From assembly GCA_910579805.1 (NCBI GenBank), contig CAJTWM010000029.1:1-47690 (forward strand): a stretch of DNA of 47,690 nt, read 5' to 3'. Made by a program: the position numbers and the translations under genes. The notes under the pieces were generated by a model. That model searched no databases, was not told the DNA's origin, and saw only the letters and a list, made by a program, of their open reading frames with translations. Positions 17,230-25,433 of this stretch are shown piece by piece (the stretch's first letter is position 1; each line of letters begins with the position of its first letter). Source of the DNA: an uncultured Lachnospiraceae bacterium. Its GTDB lineage: Bacteria; Bacillota; Clostridia; Lachnospirales; Lachnospiraceae.

Positions 17230-18729
17230 CTATTCCTCCTCTTGGGTGTAGCAGACCGCACAGCGCACGGCGCGTTTCCACCCTTTCACTTTCTCTTCCC
17301 TTTTTTCTTTCGGCATGGCAGGTTCAAAAGTTTTGGAAAGCGCCCAGTTTTCTTTGATCTCCTTTGTATCTTTCCAAAAACCTGCTGCGATCCCTGCAAG
17401 ATAGGCGGCGCCCAATGCCGTTGTCTCTATACATTCGGGACGCAATACTTTTTCCGATAAGAGATCTGCCTGAAACTGCATCAGAAAATCATTGGCGCTG
17501 GCGCCGCCGTCTACTTTCAGGCTTTTTAATAAAATCCCCGAATCTTTCTGCATCGCCTCAATGACTTCATAAGTTTGGAATGCAAGGGATTCCAGCGTAG
17601 CCCGGATCACATGTTCCTTTTTTGTCCCCCTTGTCAGTCCGACCATCATTCCTCTGGCATAAGGATTCCAATAAGGCGCACCCAGTCCCGTAAATGCAGG
17701 AACAACATAAACGCCGTCCGTATCCTCTACTGCTTCGGCATATTCCTGCGATTGCGCGGAGGTTTTGATCATACGCATTTCATCCCGCAGCCATTGTATC
17801 GCCGCGCCTGCGACAAACACGCTGCCTTCCAGCGCATAATGCACGTCTTCGTCCGTACTTGCCGCAATCGTTGTCAAAAGCCCGTTTTCCGATGTAATCG
17901 CCTTTTTTCCTGTATTCATCAATAAAAAGCATCCTGTTCCATATGTATTTTTAGCCTCGCCCTCCTCAAAGCAGCACTGGCCGAACAGCGCCGCCTGCTG
18001 GTCGCCGGCCGCACCGCAGATCGGTATTTCCCCTCCGATCACCATTTCGTCCGTGACCCCGTAAAAACAGCTTGAAGGTTTTACTTCAGGCAGCATACAT
18101 TTAGGAATGGAAAGTTCATTTAATATTTCGTCATCCCACTGCCTTTTATGAATATCAAACAGCATGGTTCTCGACGCGTTTGTATAATCGGTAACGAAAA
18201 CCTTTCCTTTTGTAAGATTCCATATCAGCCAGGTATCTACCGTACCAAATAAAAGCTCTCCTGCCTCCGCCCGCTTTCTCGCGCCTTCTACATGATCTAA
18301 AATCCACTTGATCTTTGTGCCGCTGAAATAAGCGTCGGGAATCAGGCCCGTTTTTTCTTTTATGACTTTGTCAAACCCTTTTTCCGTAAGGGCGCGGATC
18401 ATGTCCGCTGTTCTTCTGCACTGCCACACGATCGCGTGATAGACCGGTTTTCCGGTCTGTTTATCCCACACGATCGTAGTTTCTCTTTGATTGGTGATCC
18501 CGATCGTAGCGATCTGGGAGGCGTCCACCCCGATCTTCCCCATCGCTTCTACCGCCACACTAAGCTGGGAGGACCAGATTTCCAACGGATCGTGTTCCAC
18601 CCAGCCCGGATTCGGATAGATCTGCGTAAACTCCTTCTGCGCCGAAGAGCATATTTTTCCTGCCTTATCAAAAAGAATACATCGGGAACTTGTAGTCCCC
18701 TGATCAAATGCCATTACATATTTCCCCAT
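17230..18729 (-). CDS. glpK: Glycerol kinase
   Basis: GlpK phosphorylates glycerol to glycerol-3-phosphate. The 499-residue FGGY kinase begins MAFDQGTTSSRCILFD and contains GITNQRET, WQCRRT, the second ATP-binding region YGTGCFLLMNTG, the signature GGIxxxGAAGDQQAALFGQ and DGGASANDFLMQFQAD. GGGAG precedes the start. No glpF or glycerol-3-phosphate dehydrogenase lies near it. It sits between pyk and gmk, so it is probably part of the same transcript. Confidence 0.96.
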   Translation of the reverse strand: MGKYVMAFDQGTTSSRCILFDKAGKICSSAQKEFTQIYPNPGWVEHDPLEIWSSQLSVAVEAMGKIGVDASQIATIGITNQRETTIVWDKQTGKPVYHAIVWQCRRTADMIRALTEKGFDKVIKEKTGLIPDAYFSGTKIKWILDHVEGARKRAEAGELLFGTVDTWLIWNLTKGKVFVTDYTNASRTMLFDIHKRQWDDEILNELSIPKCMLPEVKPSSCFYGVTDEMVIGGEIPICGAAGDQQAALFGQCCFEEGEAKNTYGTGCFLLMNTGKKAITSENGLLTTIAASTDEDVHYALEGSVFVAGAAIQWLRDEMRMIKTSAQSQEYAEAVEDTDGVYVVPAFTGLGAPYWNPYARGMMVGLTRGTKKEHVIRATLESLAFQTYEVIEAMQKDSGILLKSLKVDGGASANDFLMQFQADLLSEKVLRPECIETTALGAAYLAGIAAGFWKDTKEIKENWALSKTFEPAMPKEKREEKVKGWKRAVRCAVCYTQEEE

Positions 18730-18842
18730 AGTGATCTCCCATTCCTGTCTGCTGACCGGCGCCCATCCTTACGGTACGCCTTATCCCTCGTGATTCCTTA
18801 AACGACTGTATTCTTTTATTACGCTGCCAATATCAATACAGG

Positions 18843-20258
18843 TTACGCTACCTCAATCACGCGGATCATATTGGTAGTGCCTGACATACCAAGGGGTACG
18901 CCTGCCGTAAGCACTACGCGATCCCCTGCTTTTATATATCCCGCCTCTCTACATACGCGGATCGCTTCTTCAAACAACGCTTCTTCCGTTTCCTCTTTTT
19001 CCATTAAAAGCGGCGCAATGCCCCAGCTTAGATTGAGCTGCCTGCACACCTGCGGATTTACGCTGCAGCCGATCACCGGACAGTCCGGTTTATATCTGGA
19101 TACCATTTCCGCAGTAAATCCTGACATGGTAACCGTAATAATCGCAGCCGCTTTTAACTCCATTGCCGTAGAACAGGTCGCATAAGAAATACCCGTGGTA
19201 ATATCTATATCTTCCGGCAAAGTCCGTTTTTTAAGCCGTCCCTTGTAATCGATGTCCTGTTCCGCCCGCTCCGCGATCCTTGCCATCGTCTTAACCGCCT
19301 CTACCGGATACTGGCCCGCCGCGCTTTCTCCCGAAAGCATGATCGCCGTTGTCCCGTCATAGATCGCATTGGCAATATCCGTTACTTCCGCTCTGGTAGG
19401 TCTGGGGTTTTTGATCATGGACTCCAGCATCTGTGTCGCCGTAATAACATGTTTCCCCTGTGCCTCCGCCATATGGATCATGCGTTTCTGCAAAACCGGA
19501 ACTTCTTCCATCGGAATCTCCACGCCCATATCCCCGCGCGCTACCATGATTCCGTCGGAAACACTTAAAATCTCTTCCAGATTTTCGATTCCCTGCATAT
19601 TTTCGATTTTAGCGATGATCTTCATCTTACTGTTATGCGCGTCCAAAATTTCACGGATCTGCAAAATATCTTCTTTGCTTCTCGCAAAGGAACAGGCAAT
19701 ATAATCATATCCCGTCTCAATGCCGAAAAGAATATCGCTCCTGTCAACTTCGCTGATATAGGGCATGGAAAGAACGGCGCCGGGTACGTTAACGCCTTTA
19801 TGGTTGGAGATCGGCCCGCCGTTAATGACCTTGCATACAATCTCCGTACCTTCTATTTTTTCTACTTCCATTTCAATCAATCCGTCGTCAATCAGAATGG
19901 TCACGCCCTCTTTGATATCGCCCGCCAGATTTTTATAAGTAATGGATGCTCTTTCGTTTGTGCCTAGTATCTCTTCTGTCGTTAATGTAAAGGCCTGTCC
20001 GGTCTTTAACTCCGTTCTGCCGTTTTCTATGTCCCGCAGGCGGATTTCCGGCCCTTTTGTATCGAGCATGGTCGCAATCGGAAGTTTCAGGCCACGGCTT
20101 ACTTTCAACACGCTGTCCAGTCTTTTCTTCTGGTCTTCATGCGTTCCATGAGAAAAATTGAACCGCGCCACATTCATGCCCGCCAGCATCAGCCCCTCCA
20201 ATTTATCCTCGCTTTCACAAGCAGGTCCTAAAGTACATATAATTTTTGTTTTACGCAT
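18843..20258 (-). CDS. pyk: Pyruvate kinase
   Basis: Pyk converts phosphoenolpyruvate and ADP to pyruvate and ATP. The ATG at 20258 (471 residues) follows GGAGGAAAA; an upstream in-frame start at 20276 contains that ribosome site and is rejected. Hallmarks are RKTKIICTLGPA, ARFNFSHG, the active-site MVARGDMGVEIP, ITATQMLESMI and TRAEVTDIANA. The C-terminal PEP-utilising domain found in some Firmicutes enzymes is absent. Confidence 0.96.
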   Translation of the reverse strand: MRKTKIICTLGPACESEDKLEGLMLAGMNVARFNFSHGTHEDQKKRLDSVLKVSRGLKLPIATMLDTKGPEIRLRDIENGRTELKTGQAFTLTTEEILGTNERASITYKNLAGDIKEGVTILIDDGLIEMEVEKIEGTEIVCKVINGGPISNHKGVNVPGAVLSMPYISEVDRSDILFGIETGYDYIACSFARSKEDILQIREILDAHNSKMKIIAKIENMQGIENLEEILSVSDGIMVARGDMGVEIPMEEVPVLQKRMIHMAEAQGKHVITATQMLESMIKNPRPTRAEVTDIANAIYDGTTAIMLSGESAAGQYPVEAVKTMARIAERAEQDIDYKGRLKKRTLPEDIDITTGISYATCSTAMELKAAAIITVTMSGFTAEMVSRYKPDCPVIGCSVNPQVCRQLNLSWGIAPLLMEKEETEEALFEEAIRVCREAGYIKAGDRVVLTAGVPLGMSGTTNMIRVIEVA

Positions 20259-20392
20259 TTTTCCTCCATTCTGCACTTTTCTGTCAAGCGCTTAACATGC
20301 TACAAGACATTTTCAATGCCCCGCACGTTGATATGATAACGGTCCATCCTGTGCCTGCTTCCAAGAGGCGCGGGACAAAACCGCTGCCTTTC

Positions 20393-21820
20393 CTATTCTT
20401 CACATTTTACCAATACTTGCATTTTTTCATTGATCCCTTGAACCGTCAGGTTTTCCCGTTTCCACCTTTCTATATGAAAAATCATCTTTTCATGATAGAT
20501 TTCTCCCGGTACCACAACCGGGATTCCCGGTGGATATAAGTTTACGAAATCCGCCGCTATCCTTCCCGCGCTATCCGAAAGCCCGACCCACTCTGTCTTC
20601 GCATCTATTGCTTCCGCGATCCTGCAGGATGTTTCCGGCCGGACGTCCGTTTCCCAAACTCCGGATCCTGTTCCGGGCTGCTTCATGGACATCTGCCCGT
20701 CTAACTCCAGCAGCGCCTCCGTGATCCGGCCGTATCCTTCCTCCGTATCCATAACCGTAAACATGGCAAGCACATGATCTTCTCCCGCCATCTCGGGCTG
20801 TAAATGATATTCCTTAAGAAGCGCCTCATATAGCCGTTTTCCGGTCCATTCGGTTTCCCTTGTGGATATTACAAGTTTTCCCACATCAAAGTCTTTCATA
20901 CCCTCCGCTAATACATTCTGTCTTTTCCATATGCGAAGATGGTTACACTTCTCCAGTTTCCCCAGCATGTCTTCCCAGTTCTCATACATCCGGTTAAAAA
21001 GCCTGCCCCCATCCTTTTCCATCATGTCAAAGCATAATTCTATCCCCGCCATCAGCGGATAGGAAGGGCTGCTGCTTTGATAAATACTTAAATAACGCTT
21101 CAGCCTGCTCCTGTCTATCAACGTTCCCGATACATGAAGCACCCCGGTCTGCGTCGGCGCAGGCAGCGTTTTATGCAGACTGTGTACAACGATATCCGCT
21201 CCCGCTTTCACAGCGCCTGACGGAAATCCTTTATAAAAGCTAAAATGGGCTCCATGAGCTTCGTCCACAATGAGCGGAATATGGAAAGCATGCACGATCT
21301 GCCCAATCTTTTCTATATCGGAAACGATCCCTTCATAAGTCGGGCTTGTGACCACTACCGCCGCAATTCCCTTTTCCGATTCCAATGCCTGTAAAATCTC
21401 CTGCGGATCAATCCCCATAGCGATCCCGAACCGCTCCGATATTTTGGGATACAAATACCGGACTCTATAATTTTTAAGGTAAATCCCATGATAAACGGAC
21501 TTATGACAATTTCTGGCGACCAATATTGTTCCGCCCGGTTCCGCCACACAGGATACTGCGCTTAATATCCCTGCGGTACTGCCGTTTATCAAAAGAAACG
21601 TTTCCTCCGCACCGTATATCCTGCTTATCCGTTTTTCCAGATCCAATAAGATCCCCTCCGGCCGGTGCAGATTATCAAAACCGTCTATCTCTGTAATATC
21701 TGTTTTATAATACTCCGCTAACGGACAGCCTTTCATATTGCGCTTATGCCCCGGCATATGATAAGGGTAGTAATCCGATTCTCCATATTCTGCAAGTTTA
21801 TCGTATAGCCTGCCCATCAA
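20393..21820 (-). CDS. Orn/Lys/Arg decarboxylase family protein (YaaO-like)
   Basis: This 475-residue PLP-dependent fold I enzyme has the PLP lysine in HSLHKTLPAPTQTG (K217), D186 in DEAHGAH and NGSTAGILS. It lacks the N-terminal wing domain of the large inducible decarboxylases and so matches the short Bacillus YaaO/SpeA type, which decarboxylates arginine, lysine or ornithine. Its substrate cannot be told from sequence. The start overlaps the HD gene's stop by 4 bp. YaaO is encoded at the head of the same block in Bacillus. Confidence 0.9.
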   Translation of the reverse strand: MMGRLYDKLAEYGESDYYPYHMPGHKRNMKGCPLAEYYKTDITEIDGFDNLHRPEGILLDLEKRISRIYGAEETFLLINGSTAGILSAVSCVAEPGGTILVARNCHKSVYHGIYLKNYRVRYLYPKISERFGIAMGIDPQEILQALESEKGIAAVVVTSPTYEGIVSDIEKIGQIVHAFHIPLIVDEAHGAHFSFYKGFPSGAVKAGADIVVHSLHKTLPAPTQTGVLHVSGTLIDRSRLKRYLSIYQSSSPSYPLMAGIELCFDMMEKDGGRLFNRMYENWEDMLGKLEKCNHLRIWKRQNVLAEGMKDFDVGKLVISTRETEWTGKRLYEALLKEYHLQPEMAGEDHVLAMFTVMDTEEGYGRITEALLELDGQMSMKQPGTGSGVWETDVRPETSCRIAEAIDAKTEWVGLSDSAGRIAADFVNLYPPGIPVVVPGEIYHEKMIFHIERWKRENLTVQGINEKMQVLVKCEE

Positions 21821-22368
21821 TTACCTCTTCTGTCGTGATGTCTTCTGTTATGCCCCTTATGCAGCCTTACCGTCTCCATAAACGAGCAATACTTATCCGC
21901 AGCCGTTACGATCCATGCCTCCCTGCACATGGGCGGCACTACCGTAAGCGGCCACATATGCTTACCGATAATATCTTTTTCCCTCGGCGTCAATTTATAT
22001 TCCCTGTCCGCATTACGCAGCGCAATGCCCGGATGATAGAAGCCATGCAGCGGCTGATAATCTTTTCTGTCCTTATCATGCCAGTCGTAAAGGAAATAGT
22101 CATGGAGCAGGGCTCCCCTGATCAGATCCCTTTGGCTGCACGCAATCCCCAGCTTTTGGCTCCACGCCACGCTGTATTTTGCGACATTCATACTATGTTT
22201 GCTTACGGATACTGTTCCGTGCTGCGTATAATCCTTTGTTTTCTTAAAATTACCGGATTGAAGAATGTCCTTCCCGTTTTCTTCAATCAATTTATACAGT
22301 TCTTTCTGCCTTTCAAAGAATTTTCTATATTTTTCGGAATGTTTTAATTTTTTGGATAATTTACTCAT
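21817..22368 (-). CDS. HD-domain phosphohydrolase-like protein
   Basis: The start at 22368 (183 residues) follows GGAGAG with an 8-nt spacer; a longer frame to 22554 would run into the L,D-transpeptidase gene and is rejected. The metal-binding HD pattern appears as HSMNVAKYS, then LLHDYFLYDWH, then HGFYHPG and ADKYCSF. A very basic His/Arg tail ends the protein. The family contains phosphohydrolases, but the substrate is unknown. It lies 34 bp after the transpeptidase and overlaps the decarboxylase. Confidence 0.85.
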   Translation of the reverse strand: MSKLSKKLKHSEKYRKFFERQKELYKLIEENGKDILQSGNFKKTKDYTQHGTVSVSKHSMNVAKYSVAWSQKLGIACSQRDLIRGALLHDYFLYDWHDKDRKDYQPLHGFYHPGIALRNADREYKLTPREKDIIGKHMWPLTVVPPMCREAWIVTAADKYCSFMETVRLHKGHNRRHHDRRGN

Positions 22369-22402
22369 TGTAGTACTCTCCGCTATATAGTAACATATGT
22401 AA

Positions 22403-23848
22403 TCAGTAATAACATACGACCGGAAATCCCTTGCCCACATACTCGTATATTTGAGCTGCGGCATCATAAGGGAGATTAATACAGCCATGAGAACCGTTTG
22501 CCAAGTAAATGTCTCCTCCAAAACTCCCTCTCCATGTAGCGTCATGCATCCCAATGTTTCCGTTAAATGGCATCCAATAATCTACCGGAGTCTCGTAATT
22601 TTCCCCGCGGAGCACCGCTTTTTTTGTCTTATATGTAAGGCCGAATACTCCGGGCGGCGTCGTCCATCCCCGCTGCACGTTGCCGGATACCAGATCGCTC
22701 TCCAAAATGATCTCGCCTTCTATATACAAATATAAATGCTGCGCGCCTAGATCAATCTCTACATAAGAGTTCCCCACATCGTCTTTCCCTTTTTGCGCAC
22801 CCATGCTGCTATAGACCGGTTCCTTTTTTACCGTTTCTTTATTCCGTATCGCCGCAAGCAATTCTTCGGTCGTTTCCTCCCTTGCCGTTTTCCAGCCGTA
22901 TCCGCCGCTCTTCAGCTCCAGCACCCTTCCGTCCGTCGTCGTAAAACTCCGGTCCTTTCCGTAAGTATCGTGCTCTTTTGCTTTCTGTGCAACAAATTCG
23001 GCAGCTTTTTCCGTATCCAAAGATACTTGTTCCCCGTTCCTGATAAGCCATCCGCTTATCACGCTGCCGTCTACGGTCTCCGTACTGCCGTTCCAGTCAT
23101 AGGTAATTTTAGCAGTCACATATGAATTTAATATGTCTAATTCCTTAATTAAATCTGAATCGTTTCTTGTTATTTCCGCCTGTTTATAACAGCCTTCCCT
23201 TTCTAAGTATACAATTTCCTGAAGACCTTTCACCTTTTCAGAAAGCACCTCCGTCATTCTGGCGTCTTCCGGTTCGCTTCCGTCTTCTTCCTCTATGATC
23301 GTAAAACCGCCCGTTTCCTCATTATAATCTCCAATATAAGCATTTTGGGCCTTTTTTATATTCGACTTATCATAAAAAGCAAGGCTTTTTACTTTTTCCT
23401 CAAATAAAACCGCATCATAATCGGCCGCATCCGGTAATTCAAAATCATAACCCATAAAAAATGCGGTAAACCACAAAAAGGGATTCTCCTTCTCCCGCAC
23501 CTTCGCAAGACTTTCGTCATACACAAATTTTAAGTCTATATCGTCGGCGCTGATCGTATCCCTTACCTGATCTTTCCCAATGATCTCCAGCTTATAGAGA
23601 GAAACCTTTCTATTGATGCGCCGCCTTACCTCGGAGTCGGTCAAAAGGCTGCAGTCTTCTCCGTTGATACGCGTCTTGTAGAAGTAATGACGGGAAAAAT
23701 AATAGACGCTGCTTAAGTAAGCAAGCAGTAACAGAGAAATAAAAATAACGCTAAACAATATCTTTTTTCTTATCTTTCGCTTTTTTACGGTCTTTTTCTT
23801 CCCTTCTTTCTCATCCGTCATCATGATGTCAGTTTCCATGTCTTCCAT
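22403..23848 (-). CDS. Membrane-anchored L,D-transpeptidase with peptidoglycan-binding region
   Basis: It makes 3-3 cross-links or otherwise modifies peptidoglycan outside the membrane. The 481-residue protein has a basic cytoplasmic tail, one membrane segment (about 30-52), an extracellular helical region like PG_binding_4 (about 60-330), and a C-terminal YkuD domain with the catalytic motif NGSHGCINLP (H454, C456) and IGMHDATW. It is the full length usual for Firmicutes enzymes with this build. It leads the minus-strand block that runs to rsmI. Confidence 0.93.
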   Translation of the reverse strand: MEDMETDIMMTDEKEGKKKTVKKRKIRKKILFSVIFISLLLLAYLSSVYYFSRHYFYKTRINGEDCSLLTDSEVRRRINRKVSLYKLEIIGKDQVRDTISADDIDLKFVYDESLAKVREKENPFLWFTAFFMGYDFELPDAADYDAVLFEEKVKSLAFYDKSNIKKAQNAYIGDYNEETGGFTIIEEEDGSEPEDARMTEVLSEKVKGLQEIVYLEREGCYKQAEITRNDSDLIKELDILNSYVTAKITYDWNGSTETVDGSVISGWLIRNGEQVSLDTEKAAEFVAQKAKEHDTYGKDRSFTTTDGRVLELKSGGYGWKTAREETTEELLAAIRNKETVKKEPVYSSMGAQKGKDDVGNSYVEIDLGAQHLYLYIEGEIILESDLVSGNVQRGWTTPPGVFGLTYKTKKAVLRGENYETPVDYWMPFNGNIGMHDATWRGSFGGDIYLANGSHGCINLPYDAAAQIYEYVGKGFPVVCYY

Positions 23849-23869
23849 ACTATCGTTGTCTTACCCTTC

Positions 23870-23944
23870 TAGAGTGTGTTTGAAAATTGCTTTCCCCGAG
23901 ATGTGCGTCACAGTTTGGGGGAATGAATTTTCAAATGCGCTCTA
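23870..23944. repeat. 75-bp imperfect palindromic repeat (copy 1)
   Basis: The left arm TAGAGTGTGTTTGAAAATTG continues with CTTTCCCC to 23897. The right arm (23917-23944) is its reverse complement with a few differences, enclosing a 19-bp centre. The left arm is identical over 28 bp to 37309-37336, and a shorter copy lies at 24581-24595. It is non-coding and intergenic, upstream of the L,D-transpeptidase gene. Confidence 0.8.
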
Positions 23945-23993
23945 ACTATTGAGTATAAGTATAACATTTTTTTTTCGAAAAAACAGTATTACT

Positions 23994-24536
23994 TTATAAA
24001 AATTCCCGTGTAAATTCATCTTTTAATATGTCCATGTAAATATCGTCCCAAAACCTTCCTTTGGCATAATAAGCCTCCCGCCTCCTGCCAATCTCCTGAA
24101 ACCCTACCCGTTTATAAGTATGGATCGCCTGCTCGTTAAAGGAAAACACCTTCAGCATGACATTGTGCAGGTTCAGCGTATCAAAGCAATATTCCAAAAG
24201 AAGGGAAAGCACTTCTTTCCCATATCCTTTGTTGCGGTTTTCTTCCTCCCCGATGAACAAGCCGATCTCCGCCCTTTGAAAGGTATGGCTCACTCCCTGG
24301 ATCCCGCAGTTCCCGATCAACGTATCGCTTTCCTTTTCGATAATGGCAAATTGATATTCACCTGCATTATCTTCTATCCAGTTCCGTTCTCCTTCTTTTG
24401 AAAAAACCATTGTCGAACTTCCCAGACCGTCCGTGATCACGCTGTCGTTCATCCATTTTGTATAAATATCCGCATCCTCCTCGCACATAGGCGATAGATA
24501 AATATGCTTTCCCGTCATCTTTTTATAATATTTCAT
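23994..24536 (-). CDS. GNAT acetyltransferase (RimJ/RimL type)
   Basis: This 180-residue single-domain protein starts with the RimL-like GKHIYLSPMCEEDAD and has the acetyl-CoA loop as GLFIGEEENRNKGYGKEVL, followed by LNLHNVMLKVFSFNEQAIHTYKRVGF. Such enzymes acetylate N-terminal amines of proteins or small molecules; the substrate is unknown. No good ribosome site precedes the ATG. Confidence 0.88.
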   Translation of the reverse strand: MKYYKKMTGKHIYLSPMCEEDADIYTKWMNDSVITDGLGSSTMVFSKEGERNWIEDNAGEYQFAIIEKESDTLIGNCGIQGVSHTFQRAEIGLFIGEEENRNKGYGKEVLSLLLEYCFDTLNLHNVMLKVFSFNEQAIHTYKRVGFQEIGRRREAYYAKGRFWDDIYMDILKDEFTREFL

Positions 24537-24580
24537 AGATCATGTACCAGTTCCTTTCCGGCCGTATTCAATTTGCATTT

Positions 24581-24595
24581 TGCAAACACGCTCTA
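24581..24595 (-). repeat. Partial copy of the dispersed repeat (copy 2)
   Basis: On the minus strand TAGAGCGTGTTTGCA matches the arm of the 23870 repeat at 12 of 15 positions. Its TAG is also the stop codon of the GyrI-like gene. Confidence 0.55.
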
Positions 24596-25078
24596 AGGCT
24601 CTATAGAGACAGCGTAATCCAAAATTACATTACCTTTTTCGTCAGGGACCGTAAATCTTGGACAACAATATCTTTCAAAGCACCAATCGTCTTCTTTACG
24701 TTTTAATCCAAGTGTCCTTAATTCTTCTAAACACATATTATGAGTATCCATCGTATAAAAATCACCGCTGTTTTCTTTATCATACAAATAACATACAGCA
24801 TATTCCAAAGGTTCCATATCAACATATTCAAACCCATCCGGCACAACGGCGTCAATTGGAAAAAACATTCCGATCCAGTATTCAGGCATACCGTTTACAA
24901 TATGTACCGCTCCAATATAAGCATCGCCATTTAAGGTAAAGCGTTCCTGTGACTCCAGAATTGAAAACCAGTCATTTTGCCACCATTCGTCCCAATCAGG
25001 TCCTTTTTCATACCTTTTCCCGATAAACCGCACGGTGGGAAAACTCTCTTTTTTCACCTCTAAAATTTTAACTGCCAT
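24593..25078 (-). CDS. GyrI-like effector-binding domain protein
   Basis: This is a 161-residue stand-alone SOUL/GyrI-like domain of the kind fused to AraC or MerR regulators, with FPTVRFIGKRYEKGPDW, a central beta sheet and the end LDYAVSIEP. It has no DNA-binding part. It may bind a small molecule or hydrolyse it. GGAGGT lies 7 nt before the ATG at 25078; an in-frame start at 25096 is upstream of that site. Its stop codon lies in the dispersed repeat. Confidence 0.75.
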   Translation of the reverse strand: MAVKILEVKKESFPTVRFIGKRYEKGPDWDEWWQNDWFSILESQERFTLNGDAYIGAVHIVNGMPEYWIGMFFPIDAVVPDGFEYVDMEPLEYAVCYLYDKENSGDFYTMDTHNMCLEELRTLGLKRKEDDWCFERYCCPRFTVPDEKGNVILDYAVSIEP

Positions 25079-25433
25079 ATAAAATACCTCCCCCAATTCC
25101 TAAATTTGCTACACTGATTATAACACAAAATGACGATTGCACAAATTTGTTTTATGACAGAGAATTTTCTTCATTGTTTGATCCTCCTTCCTGATTCTAT
25201 TTTCTATTTCTCTTCCGTATCTTCATTATATTTACAGACGGATAAAAAAAGAAAGCAGCGTTACTTTACATTTGCCCTATTGTCGTTTACAAATCCCGTG
25301 ATTTCCACTATATTGACGTGATTGGGTGCATATGATATTATGACACAGATGCTGTCAGTTTTTACGGCAAAATTACATAAAAATACAAGGATAAAAAAGA
25401 AACCAGAAAACGGTCTATATGGAGGGCAGGCGT
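25079..25433. promoter_or_regulatory. Divergent promoter region, GyrI-like gene and hybrid kinase
   Basis: For the plus-strand kinase, TTGACG (25313-25318) and TATTAT (25336-25341) are 17 bp apart, about 90 bp before its start. For the minus-strand gene, TATAAT (25117-25122) has a weaker TTGTGC (25139-25144) 16 bp away. Between them lies a minus-strand 18-codon frame with a strong ribosome site. Confidence 0.65.
25118..25174 (-). CDS. Possible 18-residue orphan peptide or truncated gene start
   Basis: GGAAGGAGGATCAAACA leads directly into an ATG at 25174, and the frame reads MKKILCHKTNLCNRHFVL before a TAA. The ribosome site is as good as any in the window. Its stop lies inside the -10 of the GyrI-like gene. 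It may be a tiny peptide, or the surviving first codons of a gene deleted here. No homology is claimed. Confidence 0.3.
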   Translation of the reverse strand: MKKILCHKTNLCNRHFVL

